Positions 24,361 to 33,200 of a DNA stretch of 59,215 nucleotides are shown piece by piece (the stretch's first letter is position 1; each line of letters begins with the position of its first letter). Made by a program: the position numbers and the translations under genes. The stretch comes from Bacteroidia bacterium (lineage in GTDB: Bacteria > Bacteroidota > Bacteroidia > Bacteroidales > Azobacteroidaceae), in the NCBI GenBank assembly GCA_025996865.1, contig BNTV01000016.1, positions 1-59,215 of the forward strand, read 5' to 3'. The notes under the pieces were generated by a model, which searched no databases, was not told where the DNA came from, and was given only the letters and a program-made list of their open reading frames with translations.

Positions 24361-25128
24361 TAATTTAGTGGATCCTATCGCGGAGCGATTGCACTATTGT
24401 AGTAGTAGAAAACAAGTCATTCCCCATCCCTAAAACCGCAGAGCGGTTTCATTATTGTAGCCGGTTGAATTATTACAGATCGAAGAATTGAAACAAATAA
24501 GAATCCTCGTATGGAATATTAAATTTTTCCAACAATCCCAAATATTCTGTTTTGAAACCCATTTTCTGATGATGTTTTTCCTGATTCAACACATAGTTGT
24601 AAATTTTATCCAAATGGGATCGCCCGTATGAAAATCCGCCGTAGCCCTCTTGCCATTCAAATCTATAACGGCATAGATGATTGGAATTAATAAACAAGGA
24701 AGAAGCACGTTTGATGTCACGAACGGTATCGGAAATTGAAATCTTCGGATTTAATCCCAATAAAATGTGGATATGATCAGCCATTCCATTAACCGCAATG
24801 GATTTGTGAGACATTTTATCAATAATTCCTGAAATGTAGGAAAACACAATAGGTCGCATTTCTTCGTGTAACAATGCGTTGCGATGTTTCGGCGAAAAAA
24901 CCAATTGGATGTAAATTTGAGTATAAACATTCGGCTTCGGCATAACAATATAAATAAAATGATTAATAAAATTTTGATGAGGCAAAAATAAAACAAAATT
25001 TTTTGAAAACAAAATTTTCGATAGCATAATTACAATAATGAAACCGCTCTGCGGTTTTGGAGGGTGGGGCATGACTTGTTTTCTACAATAATGTAATCGC
25101 TCCGCGATAGACTACTACAAATTAATGG
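24361..25128. mobile_element. RAYT element flanked by inverted REP pairs
   Basis: A Y1 transposase-like gene is bracketed by a REP pair at 24364-24460 and its inverted copy at 25031-25128, with the same hairpins (CCGC-aga-GCGG and ATCGC-gga-GCGAT) and CTAC/GTAG words. This is the usual structure of a REPtron: a RAYT gene surrounded by the palindromes it acts on. A third REP pair lies at 23370. Confidence 0.8.
24473..24943 (-). CDS. REP-associated tyrosine transposase (RAYT, IS200-like)
   Basis: 156 residues from ATG at 24943 (PKPNVYTQIYIQLVFSPKHR); a longer frame to 25072 would translate REP sequence. It has the HUH motif ADHIHILLGL and the downstream catalytic Tyr region IYNYVLNQEKHHQKMGF, as in Y1 single-strand transposases. 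Preceded on the minus strand by a TATTTTTG box. It presumably cuts and moves REP sequences; here it may be domesticated. Intact length. Confidence 0.88.
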   Translation of the reverse strand: MPKPNVYTQIYIQLVFSPKHRNALLHEEMRPIVFSYISGIIDKMSHKSIAVNGMADHIHILLGLNPKISISDTVRDIKRASSLFINSNHLCRYRFEWQEGYGGFSYGRSHLDKIYNYVLNQEKHHQKMGFKTEYLGLLEKFNIPYEDSYLFQFFDL

Positions 25129-25138
25129 TTAGCCTTAT

Positions 25139-25209
25139 TTAATTTGCGCAGACCCAATAAGGCGATTTTACCCTTTGTTTTGTCTTTTCGATATTTTTCC
25201 GTAATATTG
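25139..25209 (+). promoter_or_regulatory. Third copy of LytTR-type promoter, partly eroded
   Basis: The core GATATTTTTCCGTAATATTG matches the promoters at 23590 and 27930 closely. Only one degenerate repeat (taATTTGCGCAGACCC, at about 25139, compare CATTTCGCCGACCC at 27874) remains; the others are replaced by the RAYT element or deleted. TTTG at 25179 lies 19 bp before TAATATTG at 25202. It faces the DUF805 cassette. Confidence 0.55.
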
Positions 25210-25253
25210 ACCTTGTGAAACATAAATTTCTTGCAAAATAACAATTATTGTTT

Positions 25254-25261
25254 TACTTTTG
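25254..25261 (+). promoter_or_regulatory. -7 box TACTTTTG upstream of the membrane cassette
   Basis: Exact TAnnTTTG with TTG 20 bp upstream (25231-25233). It may now drive the cassette in place of the eroded LytTR-type promoter. Confidence 0.45.
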
Positions 25262-25331
25262 TGCTAATTTCAAAATTGCATAGCGTTGCATTATTTTGAA
25301 AGGACATTTTTGATAACGTAAGCGTTTTAGA

Positions 25332-25495
25332 TATTATCCAACATCAATCTCGCAAAGTTTGAACTCTACAAGGGATAATAGCAACAAACGCCTACGTCTT
25401 ATATAGATATATCTTGTTATATATCCATATATAAGCGTAGGTTGCTGTTGTTTATCATTGTAGAGGGTTTTGCGAGAACCGGATGTTGATAAACA
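25332..25495. repeat. Large imperfect inverted repeat (about 160 nt hairpin)
   Basis: The arms (about 25332-25408 and 25422-25495) pair over some 70 bases: ATCCAACATC with GATGTTGAT, TCTCGCAAA with TTTGCGAGA, CTCTACAA with TTGTAGAG, GCAAC...CCTACG with CGTAGG...TTGC, and AT-rich tips. The arms have indels, as in an old hairpin element or structured RNA. No coding capacity. It lies in the leader of the membrane cassette. Gap 25129-25577 otherwise contains only promoters. Confidence 0.75.
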
Positions 25496-25577
25496 TTTAA
25501 CAGTCCCTACGCTTTTGTTGTGTTTAAATATATCAACTGCCGATTTGAGGGACAAAGGCAAAAAATAACATGAGATT

Positions 25578-26276
25578 ATGTTTAAGGCTGTATTTTCGTT
25601 CAGTGGTCGTATTAGAAGATTGGAGTATTTTCTCTCTTTAATTGGTGTTTGTATAATACATTTAACTCTTAATTACATCGGGGATAGTTTAATAGAAAGT
25701 TTAGACGAAGGAGAGTATTGGTTTTTCCTTTTATTGTACATTTCCATAAATGCTGTTTTGTTGTGGATTCTTTTAGCGCAAGGTGCAAAGAGATGTCACG
25801 ATTTTGAGCAAAGTGGTGGAATGCAGTTAATTCCCTTCTACGGCTTAGTGATGCTTTTTAAAAAAGGAGATGATGGTTCAAATGAGTATGGAGAAGGAAC
25901 AGAAGAGGAATTTGACAATTTTTATCAGGAGAATTCTAAAACGAACTCGAGAATAAGAAAAAAAATAAAGAAGAAAATTGACTGGAAAAAACCGTTCAAA
26001 GCAATTTCGACTTGGAAAAACAATCTAAATCAGGCGCAAAGAATCATTATTGCAATTTGTATTCCATTAATTTTATTTGTTTTAACTTATGCAATGGCAA
26101 GTTTAATGTATGATGATCATCATAGTGATTGGTCGGATATGGAAGGAACATGTGTCTTTGGATTTTATGTTTTGGTCATTGGTATATTTGAGTATTTTTT
26201 ATTCAGTGATAAAAAAGGAAAAAATTTGGAATCAGAAAAAAATAATGGAAATAAAAACAATAGTAATAATTTTTAG
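25578..26276 (+). CDS. DUF805 membrane protein
   Basis: 232 residues. The N-terminal 110 residues match DUF805: FSFSGRIRRLEYFLSLIGV, then LLAQGAKRCHDFEQSGGMQLIPF and FKKGDDGSNEYGEG. Two or three helices in that part, then a basic linker (NSRIRKKIKKKIDWKKPFK) and two more helices (IIIAICIPLILFVLTYAMASL, CVFGFYVLVIGIFEYFLF), with an Asn/Lys-rich tail. First gene of a five-gene plus-strand cassette. Function of DUF805 is unknown. Confidence 0.85.
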   Translation: MFKAVFSFSGRIRRLEYFLSLIGVCIIHLTLNYIGDSLIESLDEGEYWFFLLLYISINAVLLWILLAQGAKRCHDFEQSGGMQLIPFYGLVMLFKKGDDGSNEYGEGTEEEFDNFYQENSKTNSRIRKKIKKKIDWKKPFKAISTWKNNLNQAQRIIIAICIPLILFVLTYAMASLMYDDHHSDWSDMEGTCVFGFYVLVIGIFEYFLFSDKKGKNLESEKNNGNKNNSNNF

Positions 26277-26278
26277 TT

Positions 26279-26710
26279 ATGAATATTAAAATAAACATAA
26301 ATGTAACAATTGATTTTAACAATAAAGTTGGGATGTGTGGTAACAAGGAAGATGTTTTAAAAAAATATCAATCCGTTTGGGAAAATGCATTAAAAACAAC
26401 TATTGAGAGTGAATTACAATATAAATGGATAAATTCTTGTGAGGTTAAAATAGAACAATCATACTCAGGTTCGTGGTTTATGGAGGTTATTACTTATTTG
26501 TCTGTGTCAGATTACATGTCTATTGGGATGCTTGTCCATTCAATTATAAAAGACCTGAGAAATAAAAAACTTGAAAAGAAATTTGAGGAAAAGGTAAACG
26601 AAGCTGTAGCTAAACAAATTTCGAAAATAAATCCATCTCAGACAAATCAGATTATCATAATTAAAGAATTTAAGCCGACGACTATTATAATAAACAATAT
26701 TATTCAATAA
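26279..26710 (+). CDS. Hypothetical soluble protein in membrane cassette
   Basis: 143 residues starting 2 bp after the previous stop, so translation is probably coupled. No signal peptide; one weakly hydrophobic stretch (WFMEVITYLSVSDYMSIGML), then a charged helix (RNKKLEKKFEEKVNEAVAKQ) and a C-terminal beta-like end (NQIIIIKEFKPTTIIINNI). I do not recognise a family. Very AT-rich. Confidence 0.6.
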   Translation: MNIKININVTIDFNNKVGMCGNKEDVLKKYQSVWENALKTTIESELQYKWINSCEVKIEQSYSGSWFMEVITYLSVSDYMSIGMLVHSIIKDLRNKKLEKKFEEKVNEAVAKQISKINPSQTNQIIIIKEFKPTTIIINNIIQ

Positions 26711-26745
26711 TTGTCCGTAAAAGGAACGGACGTAAAATAAAAAAC

Positions 26746-27048
26746 ATGAAAACATTTCTTGGTATTTTAGCAGTGATTGGTATTTTAGCTGTACGTTTGG
26801 CAATAATAATGGTAATAGCCTGTTTAGTAGCAGCATGGCTGTGTGATATTGATTCAAATAAAACCTATTCATGGTATTCGGGAATCTGGCATGGATTATT
26901 CTGTGTCCCCAATTGGATAAGGTCTTTTTTTAATGGCGATGTATTATGTAAAGCTAATGATTATACTTCTGCGTATAATTTTTGGTGGTGGGTTACTTTC
27001 ATTAGTTCTTTGCTTGGAATCTTGGGTAGTGGAAAAAAGAATTATTAA
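26746..27048 (+). CDS. Small two-helix membrane protein
   Basis: 100 residues. Transmembrane segments at about residues 6-29 (ILAVIGILAVRLAIIMVIAC) and 82-96 (WWWVTFISSLLGILG), joined by a Trp-rich loop (YSWYSGIWHGLFCVPNWIRS). Follows the previous gene by 35 bp. No family recognised. Confidence 0.6.
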   Translation: MKTFLGILAVIGILAVRLAIIMVIACLVAAWLCDIDSNKTYSWYSGIWHGLFCVPNWIRSFFNGDVLCKANDYTSAYNFWWWVTFISSLLGILGSGKKNY

Positions 27049-27065
27049 AAAGAACGGACTTAAAT

Positions 27066-27536
27066 ATGATGTTAATATACGAAATCATTGTCTGTATTGC
27101 CGCTATTATCATCGGCATTAAACAAAGAAACATAACGATAATATTTAGGATCATCGGTGCATTAATTATTGGGTATATATTGTCTTGTGCAATAGATTTC
27201 GTTGCCGGATCTCTATTTTCATTTATATTCCCTTGTAAAGGATTTTTAAATGCATTATTTAAAGCTAGTTTATTATCAACGGTTGGAGCCCCATTATTTT
27301 ACTGGGTGGGTGGAGGTCTTGGATTCTTGATGGGAAAAATTACAGAAGGTAACAAAATTGCCGCTTTTGTTCCTATTCCTTTTTTTGTATTGCATTTCGT
27401 TAAAGATAGCATATATTGGTTTTCTATGCCAGTAAATTACGATTTTTGGAATATTACATTAGTGTTGTTGTTTCGTTGCTTAGTTGCAGAGGTTTATGTA
27501 GTACTAACAATATTGGCTTTTACTAAAAAACAGTGA
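27066..27536 (+). CDS. Polytopic membrane protein
   Basis: 156 residues with about four hydrophobic segments, for example LIYEIIVCIAAIIIGI, IIGALIIGYILSCAIDFVAG and ITLVLLFRCLVAEVYVVLTI, and a Gly-rich GGGLGFLMGKITEG loop. Starts 17 bp after the previous gene in the same cassette. No family recognised. Confidence 0.6.
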   Translation: MMLIYEIIVCIAAIIIGIKQRNITIIFRIIGALIIGYILSCAIDFVAGSLFSFIFPCKGFLNALFKASLLSTVGAPLFYWVGGGLGFLMGKITEGNKIAAFVPIPFFVLHFVKDSIYWFSMPVNYDFWNITLVLLFRCLVAEVYVVLTILAFTKKQ

Positions 27537-27545
27537 TATGAAGAA

Positions 27546-27848
27546 ATGCTAAATATGAATAAACTAATAAAAATAGGACTATCATTTTTGTTGTTACTTT
27601 GTTTGCTTGATATGCCTTACGGTTACTATCAATTCGTGAGGTTTATCGCATTGGTTGGTTTTGCTGTCCTTGCCTATTTCTCATATCAACAAGGTAGAGA
27701 TGTCGAAATGATTGTTTTCATTGCTTTGGCTATTCTTTTTCAGCCATTTATAAAAATAGCACTCGGCAGAGTCTTGTGGAATAGCGTTGATGTAGTTGTA
27801 GGTATCGGGCTGTTAATAAGTTTGTTTAGACTAAGAAACAAAAGCTAA
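27546..27848 (+). CDS. Small membrane protein, DUF6804-like
   Basis: 100 residues. Hydrophobic segments: KIGLSFLLLLCLLDMPYGYY, FIALVGFAVLAYFSY, MIVFIALAILFQPFIKIALG and VVVGIGLLISLF. The LLDMPYGYYQFVRF and PFIKIALGRVLWNSVDVV pattern looks like the DUF6804 family. A second in-frame ATG at 27555 (NKLIK) is an equally good start. Last gene of the cassette, directly upstream of the second LytTR-type operator. Confidence 0.65.
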   Translation: MLNMNKLIKIGLSFLLLLCLLDMPYGYYQFVRFIALVGFAVLAYFSYQQGRDVEMIVFIALAILFQPFIKIALGRVLWNSVDVVVGIGLLISLFRLRNKS

Positions 27849-27852
27849 TTTT

Positions 27853-27952
27853 CATTTCACCCCACCCATAATCCATTTCGCCGACCCAAATACTCATTTC
27901 ATACAATGAAGCAATTTCGCCTTTTTTCTCCCGTAAATTTTCCGTAATATTG
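27853..27952 (+). promoter_or_regulatory. VIT/vWA gene promoter with three 21-bp-spaced direct repeats
   Basis: CATTTCACC (27853), CATTTCGCC (27874) and CATTTCATAC (27895) repeat at an exact 21-bp period; TAATATTG (27945-27952) is the -7 box, 50 bp after the third repeat, against 51 bp in the LytTR gene promoter. The third repeat and its flank (CATTTCATACAATGAAGCAA) are nearly the same as at 23550. It is probably a target of the LytTR protein. Confidence 0.75.
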
Positions 27953-27982
27953 CAAAATAATTAAACAAAAACAACAAAAATT

Positions 27983-30001
27983 ATGAGCACAAATGAAACA
28001 ATCGTAAGCGATTTCGAAAAACTAAGTCTTAAAAAAATAGACGTAACAGGCAACGTATTAGGAAAATTCTCAACCTTCATGATTCAACAGGAATACGCAA
28101 ACAACACCAACGCCGTGTTGGAAGTAACCTATACGTTCCCCATCAGCGCAACGGCGACGGTGACCGGTTTTACCGCCACGATTGGGGATAAAATCATCAA
28201 GGGAAAAGTGAAAGAAAAGGAAGAAGCCAAAAAAGAATACCAAAAAGCCATGCTCAGAGGAGATTCTGCCTACATGATGACGAATGACGAATCCAATATT
28301 TTCCGGATGAATATCGGTAAAATCGCTGTTGGCGAAACGGTGATTGTGAAGATTGATTACATTGACAATTTCGACATCGTTGATAATCAAATACGAATGA
28401 TTGTTCCGACACTCGTTCCTCCAAGATACAAATCGAACATTACCAACAGACTTTTTTATCGCAAGAACGAAATCGAATACCGAGGCAATGTAATTATTCA
28501 TTTTGATAAGGATTTGAAAATCAACGATATTGAATCTAAAACGCATAGCATAAAACTCGAAAACAACACGGTTTCCGCCAAAAACATCAAGTTGGACAGG
28601 GACTTTGTTTTGGACATCAAACTGGCAGAACAGGCATTTTCCAAAGGTTATTACAAAGAATTACCCAACGGAAAGAAAGTGGTTTATCTCTCGTTTTTCC
28701 CCGACATTGAGATAGAACAAAAACATACACCCAAAGATTACGTGTTTGTAATTGATATTTCCGGTTCAATGACCGGTTTTAAATTGGAACAAACCAAAGG
28801 AGCGGTACTCAAATGCCTCAAACAACTCAATCCTAACGATCGCTTCAATGTCATTGTATTTGACCATGAATGTGAATTTTTCCGCAATACTTTGGTAGAA
28901 TTTAATTCAGACAATTACGAGGAAGCGAAGCGATACATTCAATTGCTGTGCGCCCGTGGCGGTACCGAATTGTTTAAACCTTTGCAAAAAGCCATACAAA
29001 TGTTCGGTAAAGAAAAAATTATCTTCCTCTTTACCGACGGTCAAGTAGGAAACGAGAGCCAAATCGCCGGATGGATACGGCAAAATATCGGTAAAAACAC
29101 CTTGTTTATTTTCGGGATAGATTCGTCGGTGAATAAAAAGGGTTTGCAGGATATTGCGGAAGCCGGCAGAGGCAAAGTGGAATTTATTGTGAAAGATGAA
29201 ATGATTAAAGACGTCGTTTTACGTCAATTTTCCCGCGTATCAGCCGCTAATTTGTTTGAGATAAAGATTGACTGTAAAACGAACAAAACAGGCGATAAAA
29301 TCGAAAAATCTCGCGTTCTTTTTAACCACGAATTTTACGATGTATTGGTCGAAATTGACGATATTGCCGACGATTTTGAATTGGTATGCAAAACGGACGA
29401 CAAAACTTTTTCTTTTGCTATTCCGAAAAATGCTTTGGAACATTCGGAACTTCCGCTTGATAAAATTTATGCTTCGGAACAAATAAAGCGGGCTGAAAAG
29501 TATATCGAAGTGCGTAGATATGATGACAGCAAAGGTTACAAAGAACAAATCGTCGAAATAGCCGTTCAGTACCAAATTGACTCGAAATATACGGCATTTA
29601 TCGCTGTGAATGAGCGGGATGAAAAACTAACCGATATTCCCGAATTGCAGGATACGGTTTTGGAATCGCCAATGGAATGGGATATTGTACATCAGAAAAG
29701 AACGGTGTCTGCTAAAGTGTCTGCTAAAGTGCCTGCTAAATCCGCCGGTTTTTTTAACAATATTAATATAATGATGGATAATTTGTTCGCAGTATCGGAA
29801 ACAGACTATTTGTTCGAAATGATCAAATCGTGTGAAGAAATAATCACCAACAACGGCGATTATAAAGACTTGTTGGATGAGATTATCGAGGAATTGAAAC
29901 CTGATTTTTCTTCGCCGAAAAAGGAATACAAAGCCCTCTTCAAAAAAATGAAGAAAAAAACGCCGAAAGTTTATGCTTTGATAGAGCCGTTTTTAAAATA
30001 A
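27983..30001 (+). CDS. VIT and von Willebrand factor A domain protein
   Basis: 672 residues with no signal peptide, so cytoplasmic. VIT domain at about residues 10-140 (NAVLEVTYTFPISATATVTG, KVKEKEEAKKEYQKAMLRGD). vWA domain at about 252-420 with a full MIDAS: DISGS (258-262), the Thr in CARGGTELFKP, and Asp in FLFTDGQ. After that a linker with three VSAK-type repeats (about 575-586) and a helical C-terminus (PDFSSPKKEYKALFKKMKKK). It resembles inter-alpha-trypsin inhibitor heavy chain-like proteins. Probably a metal-dependent protein-binding scaffold. Role unknown; its promoter ties it to the LytTR gene. Confidence 0.9.
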   Translation: MSTNETIVSDFEKLSLKKIDVTGNVLGKFSTFMIQQEYANNTNAVLEVTYTFPISATATVTGFTATIGDKIIKGKVKEKEEAKKEYQKAMLRGDSAYMMTNDESNIFRMNIGKIAVGETVIVKIDYIDNFDIVDNQIRMIVPTLVPPRYKSNITNRLFYRKNEIEYRGNVIIHFDKDLKINDIESKTHSIKLENNTVSAKNIKLDRDFVLDIKLAEQAFSKGYYKELPNGKKVVYLSFFPDIEIEQKHTPKDYVFVIDISGSMTGFKLEQTKGAVLKCLKQLNPNDRFNVIVFDHECEFFRNTLVEFNSDNYEEAKRYIQLLCARGGTELFKPLQKAIQMFGKEKIIFLFTDGQVGNESQIAGWIRQNIGKNTLFIFGIDSSVNKKGLQDIAEAGRGKVEFIVKDEMIKDVVLRQFSRVSAANLFEIKIDCKTNKTGDKIEKSRVLFNHEFYDVLVEIDDIADDFELVCKTDDKTFSFAIPKNALEHSELPLDKIYASEQIKRAEKYIEVRRYDDSKGYKEQIVEIAVQYQIDSKYTAFIAVNERDEKLTDIPELQDTVLESPMEWDIVHQKRTVSAKVSAKVPAKSAGFFNNINIMMDNLFAVSETDYLFEMIKSCEEIITNNGDYKDLLDEIIEELKPDFSSPKKEYKALFKKMKKKTPKVYALIEPFLK

Positions 30002-30135
30002 ATACCCTTTTAAGACAGCCTCATTTTTTGGGATAAAAGTTGAAAAAACACTATATCTGACCACACAGGAGGTTAGATTATGAAAAACTTTGCATATTTC
30101 TTTATATTTATATTTATTAATAAAAAAAAATACTC

Positions 30136-30143
30136 TACCTTTG
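30136..30143 (+). promoter_or_regulatory. -7 box TACCTTTG of the SusCD operon
   Basis: Exact TAnnTTTG, 77 bp before the SusC ATG at 30221. It lies inside a longer open frame (from 30080), which argues that the earlier ATG is not used. Confidence 0.65.
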
Positions 30144-30220
30144 CAAATCGAATATTTGTTAAAAAAAGTATAGTTCATTACACATATATTGTAACATTTT
30201 TTATTAATTCTAATTTTTTT

Positions 30221-33200
30221 ATGAAACCGAAAAAAATCAGGTTTGGAATATGTAAAGTTTTTACCATACTTTGTATATTCTTTTTTAGTTCCCTCTCTAT
30301 CTTTGCTCAAAACAAGGAAATAAAAGGAAAAGTTATAGATACCGGAGGAGAGCCGGTTATCGGAGCAAATATAGTTGAAAAGGGGACTTTGCGCGCAACG
30401 GTTACCGATCTCAATGGAAACTTCACGCTGTCTGTTTCGCCGAATGCCGTATTGCAGGTATCCTACATCGGTTATGTGTCGCAGGAAATTGCGACGGATG
30501 GCCGGAGAACACTGGAAATTACACTTGCGGAAAATACGAAACTACTCGAAGAAGTAGTAATTACCGGCTACCAGACAATCAGTCGCGAACGTGTCACGGG
30601 TTCATTCGGCGTCATCAACCAGTCGAAGCTGGAAGAAAAACTTCAACCGGAATTGAAATCCATGCTGGAAGGGCAGATTCCGGGTTTAGTCCTTGACAGG
30701 AACGGCAAAGTCGAGATTCGAGGCGTTTCTACCTTTTCGGCAGTCAAGACACCTCTGCTTGTTATTGATGGTTACCCTGTGGATGCTACCATGAACGATG
30801 CTTTTTTCAGTTATCGCGACGGAACTTTCGAAAATATCAATGCCAATAATGTCGAAAGTATTACTGTTTTGAAGGATGCCGTCGCTACATCCATCTACGG
30901 TTCGCGTGCGGCAAACGGTGTTATTGTCATTTCTACAAAAAAAGGCGTGGAAGGAGATCCGAAAATCGCCTATCGCGGCACATTCAGCGTCGTTCCCACC
31001 CCTGATTTGAGAAACCTGCACAAAGCAAGTTCATCCGACTATATTGATGCTGAAATTGATTTATTCAAAGCATCGCCAACGGCCAACCTGAATACAGCTG
31101 CAACGCAGGCGACTTACATTCTTATTCAGGAACGGGCGGGAGTTATCACGCACGAACAAGCGGAAGCGCAACTTAACGCCCTGCGGCAATTAGACTATGT
31201 AGGACAGGCTGAAGAATACCTTTTCCGTTCGAAACTGAGCCAACAACACAATCTTTCCGTCAATGGCGCTACGAAAAATCACAGCTATAATGTGGTACTT
31301 AACTATCTTGGGACAAAGGAACATTTTATAAATTCCGATAATAACCGTACCGCTATCGATTTTCGCGATGAATGGAAAATAAATAAATTCCTCACTTTAA
31401 GCGCGAACGCCAATGTTACATATTCCGAGAATAATACTCCCAAAATAAATGCCAGTAGGATCATGTTTGATAATCCGTCAACTTCAGCTCAATTACAGGC
31501 AGGAATATTCCAGTTTCAAGGTACTAATTCCCGTTATACTCCTTATTGGGAAATTGTGGACGGAAACGGCAACCGGACACCTTCATGGCTTCCCGGATGG
31601 CCGGCGAGAGAAACATTGTATGCCACTATTCCCGGAGCGAAAAGTATAGAATTTGTTTTTTTGGACGAATTGGAGCGAGAAACGATCAAGACCTCGGAAT
31701 TTCAGAGCCGTTGGACGGGAACTTTGAAAGTAGATATTTTAAAAGGCCTTTCGGCTGAGATAGGCGGTAACTGGCAACGAGGCAATTATGTATGGAAACA
31801 AACCTCCGACGCGGATTCCTATACCGCGCGCATCGCATACTCCAACACAACCTCGCGGTCTAATTCCGCCAACCATTATGTTCCCGAAGGCGGCATCATC
31901 GATGAGCGGCGTAATATCAACGAAAGCTGGACGCTGCGATCGCAAATCAATTTCAACCGCGATCTCAAAGAGGGCTTACACCGTATAAACGCATTGGTAG
32001 GGAATGAAGTCCGCCGGATGACCTACGACAATAATGCTTATGCTACCCGGGTAGGTTACAACGCGGTCGCCGGCTCTTTTGTCCCCGTAAACGCGCTTGA
32101 CATAAATCAAGGGAAAAATGCCAGCGACTGGTACGGATATCCGGGGATTACCTTGGAAACAGGAGAATATAAGCGTATCGACAATCGTTTTGTGTCGTAT
32201 TACGGTAACGGTTCGTATGAATACGACAACCGGTTTATTGCCAGCGGAAGTATCCGTCTTGATTTAACCAATTTTTTCGGTACAAGTTCGAGATATCGCT
32301 ACCGCCCTCTCTGGAGTGTTGGAGGCACCTACAAATTGAGTGAAGAGAAATCTTTTGACATAGATTTCCTGAATCGTCTGCACGTTCGCGGCTCTTATGG
32401 TATAGGCGGAAATATATCACTCAGTCAAGGTCCGTTCCTTATCCTTGGCGTCGGGTCGTATAACACGACAACCGGCGGTACTTCTTACAGCATTTCTTCG
32501 CCGCCGAATGACGAACTGCGGTGGGAACAAACGCGAACAACCAATTTTGGCGTTGATTTGACGGCGCTTGACAATAAACTGAAGATTTCGCTTGATTATT
32601 ACGACAAGTTGAGTACTGATGTGCTTGCTCCCGACGCTGTCGATCCGACGACGGGATTTACGAATATTACTAAAAATGTCGGTACTATCAGTAATAAAGG
32701 CATAGAAATCGCGATAAGCGCCAATGTGCTTAACACCCGTAATTTTAAATGGGACATTACTCATATTTTTGCTTACAATAACAATAAAGTGCTGAAATAT
32801 AATGTAACCCGGGCATACGCCACAAGCTACACAAGTGGTGCAATTAATGTTAACGGCTATCCGCAAGACAGTTTTTGGGGCGGCAGGTTTGCCGGGCTTG
32901 ATAATACAGGAGCGGTGCAGGCGTACAAGGCGGACGGTACGATTGTTCCTATCGGAAATTTATCCCCCGACGACGTGGTTTTTCTCGGCACATACCGTCC
33001 TAAATTTGATTTGTCGTTGACGAATAGTTTTACCTATAAAAACTGGAATTTGTCGGCCATGATCATATCCAAACTCGGACAAAAATATCGCAAGGATGCT
33101 TTTACCGGCTCCAACATACAAAACCGGCATGTCAGCGAGCGATGGCGTGAAGCAGGCGATGAGGCAACCACCATATATCCGAAATTGACATCGTGGAATA

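Noticed and set aside
24944..25072. Longer start for the RAYT protein
   Set aside because: The extra residues translate REP DNA; homologous proteins start near PKPNVYTQ.
30080..30220. N-terminal extension of SusC from 30080
   Set aside because: The -7 box TACCTTTG lies inside it, and the signal peptide starts at 30221.
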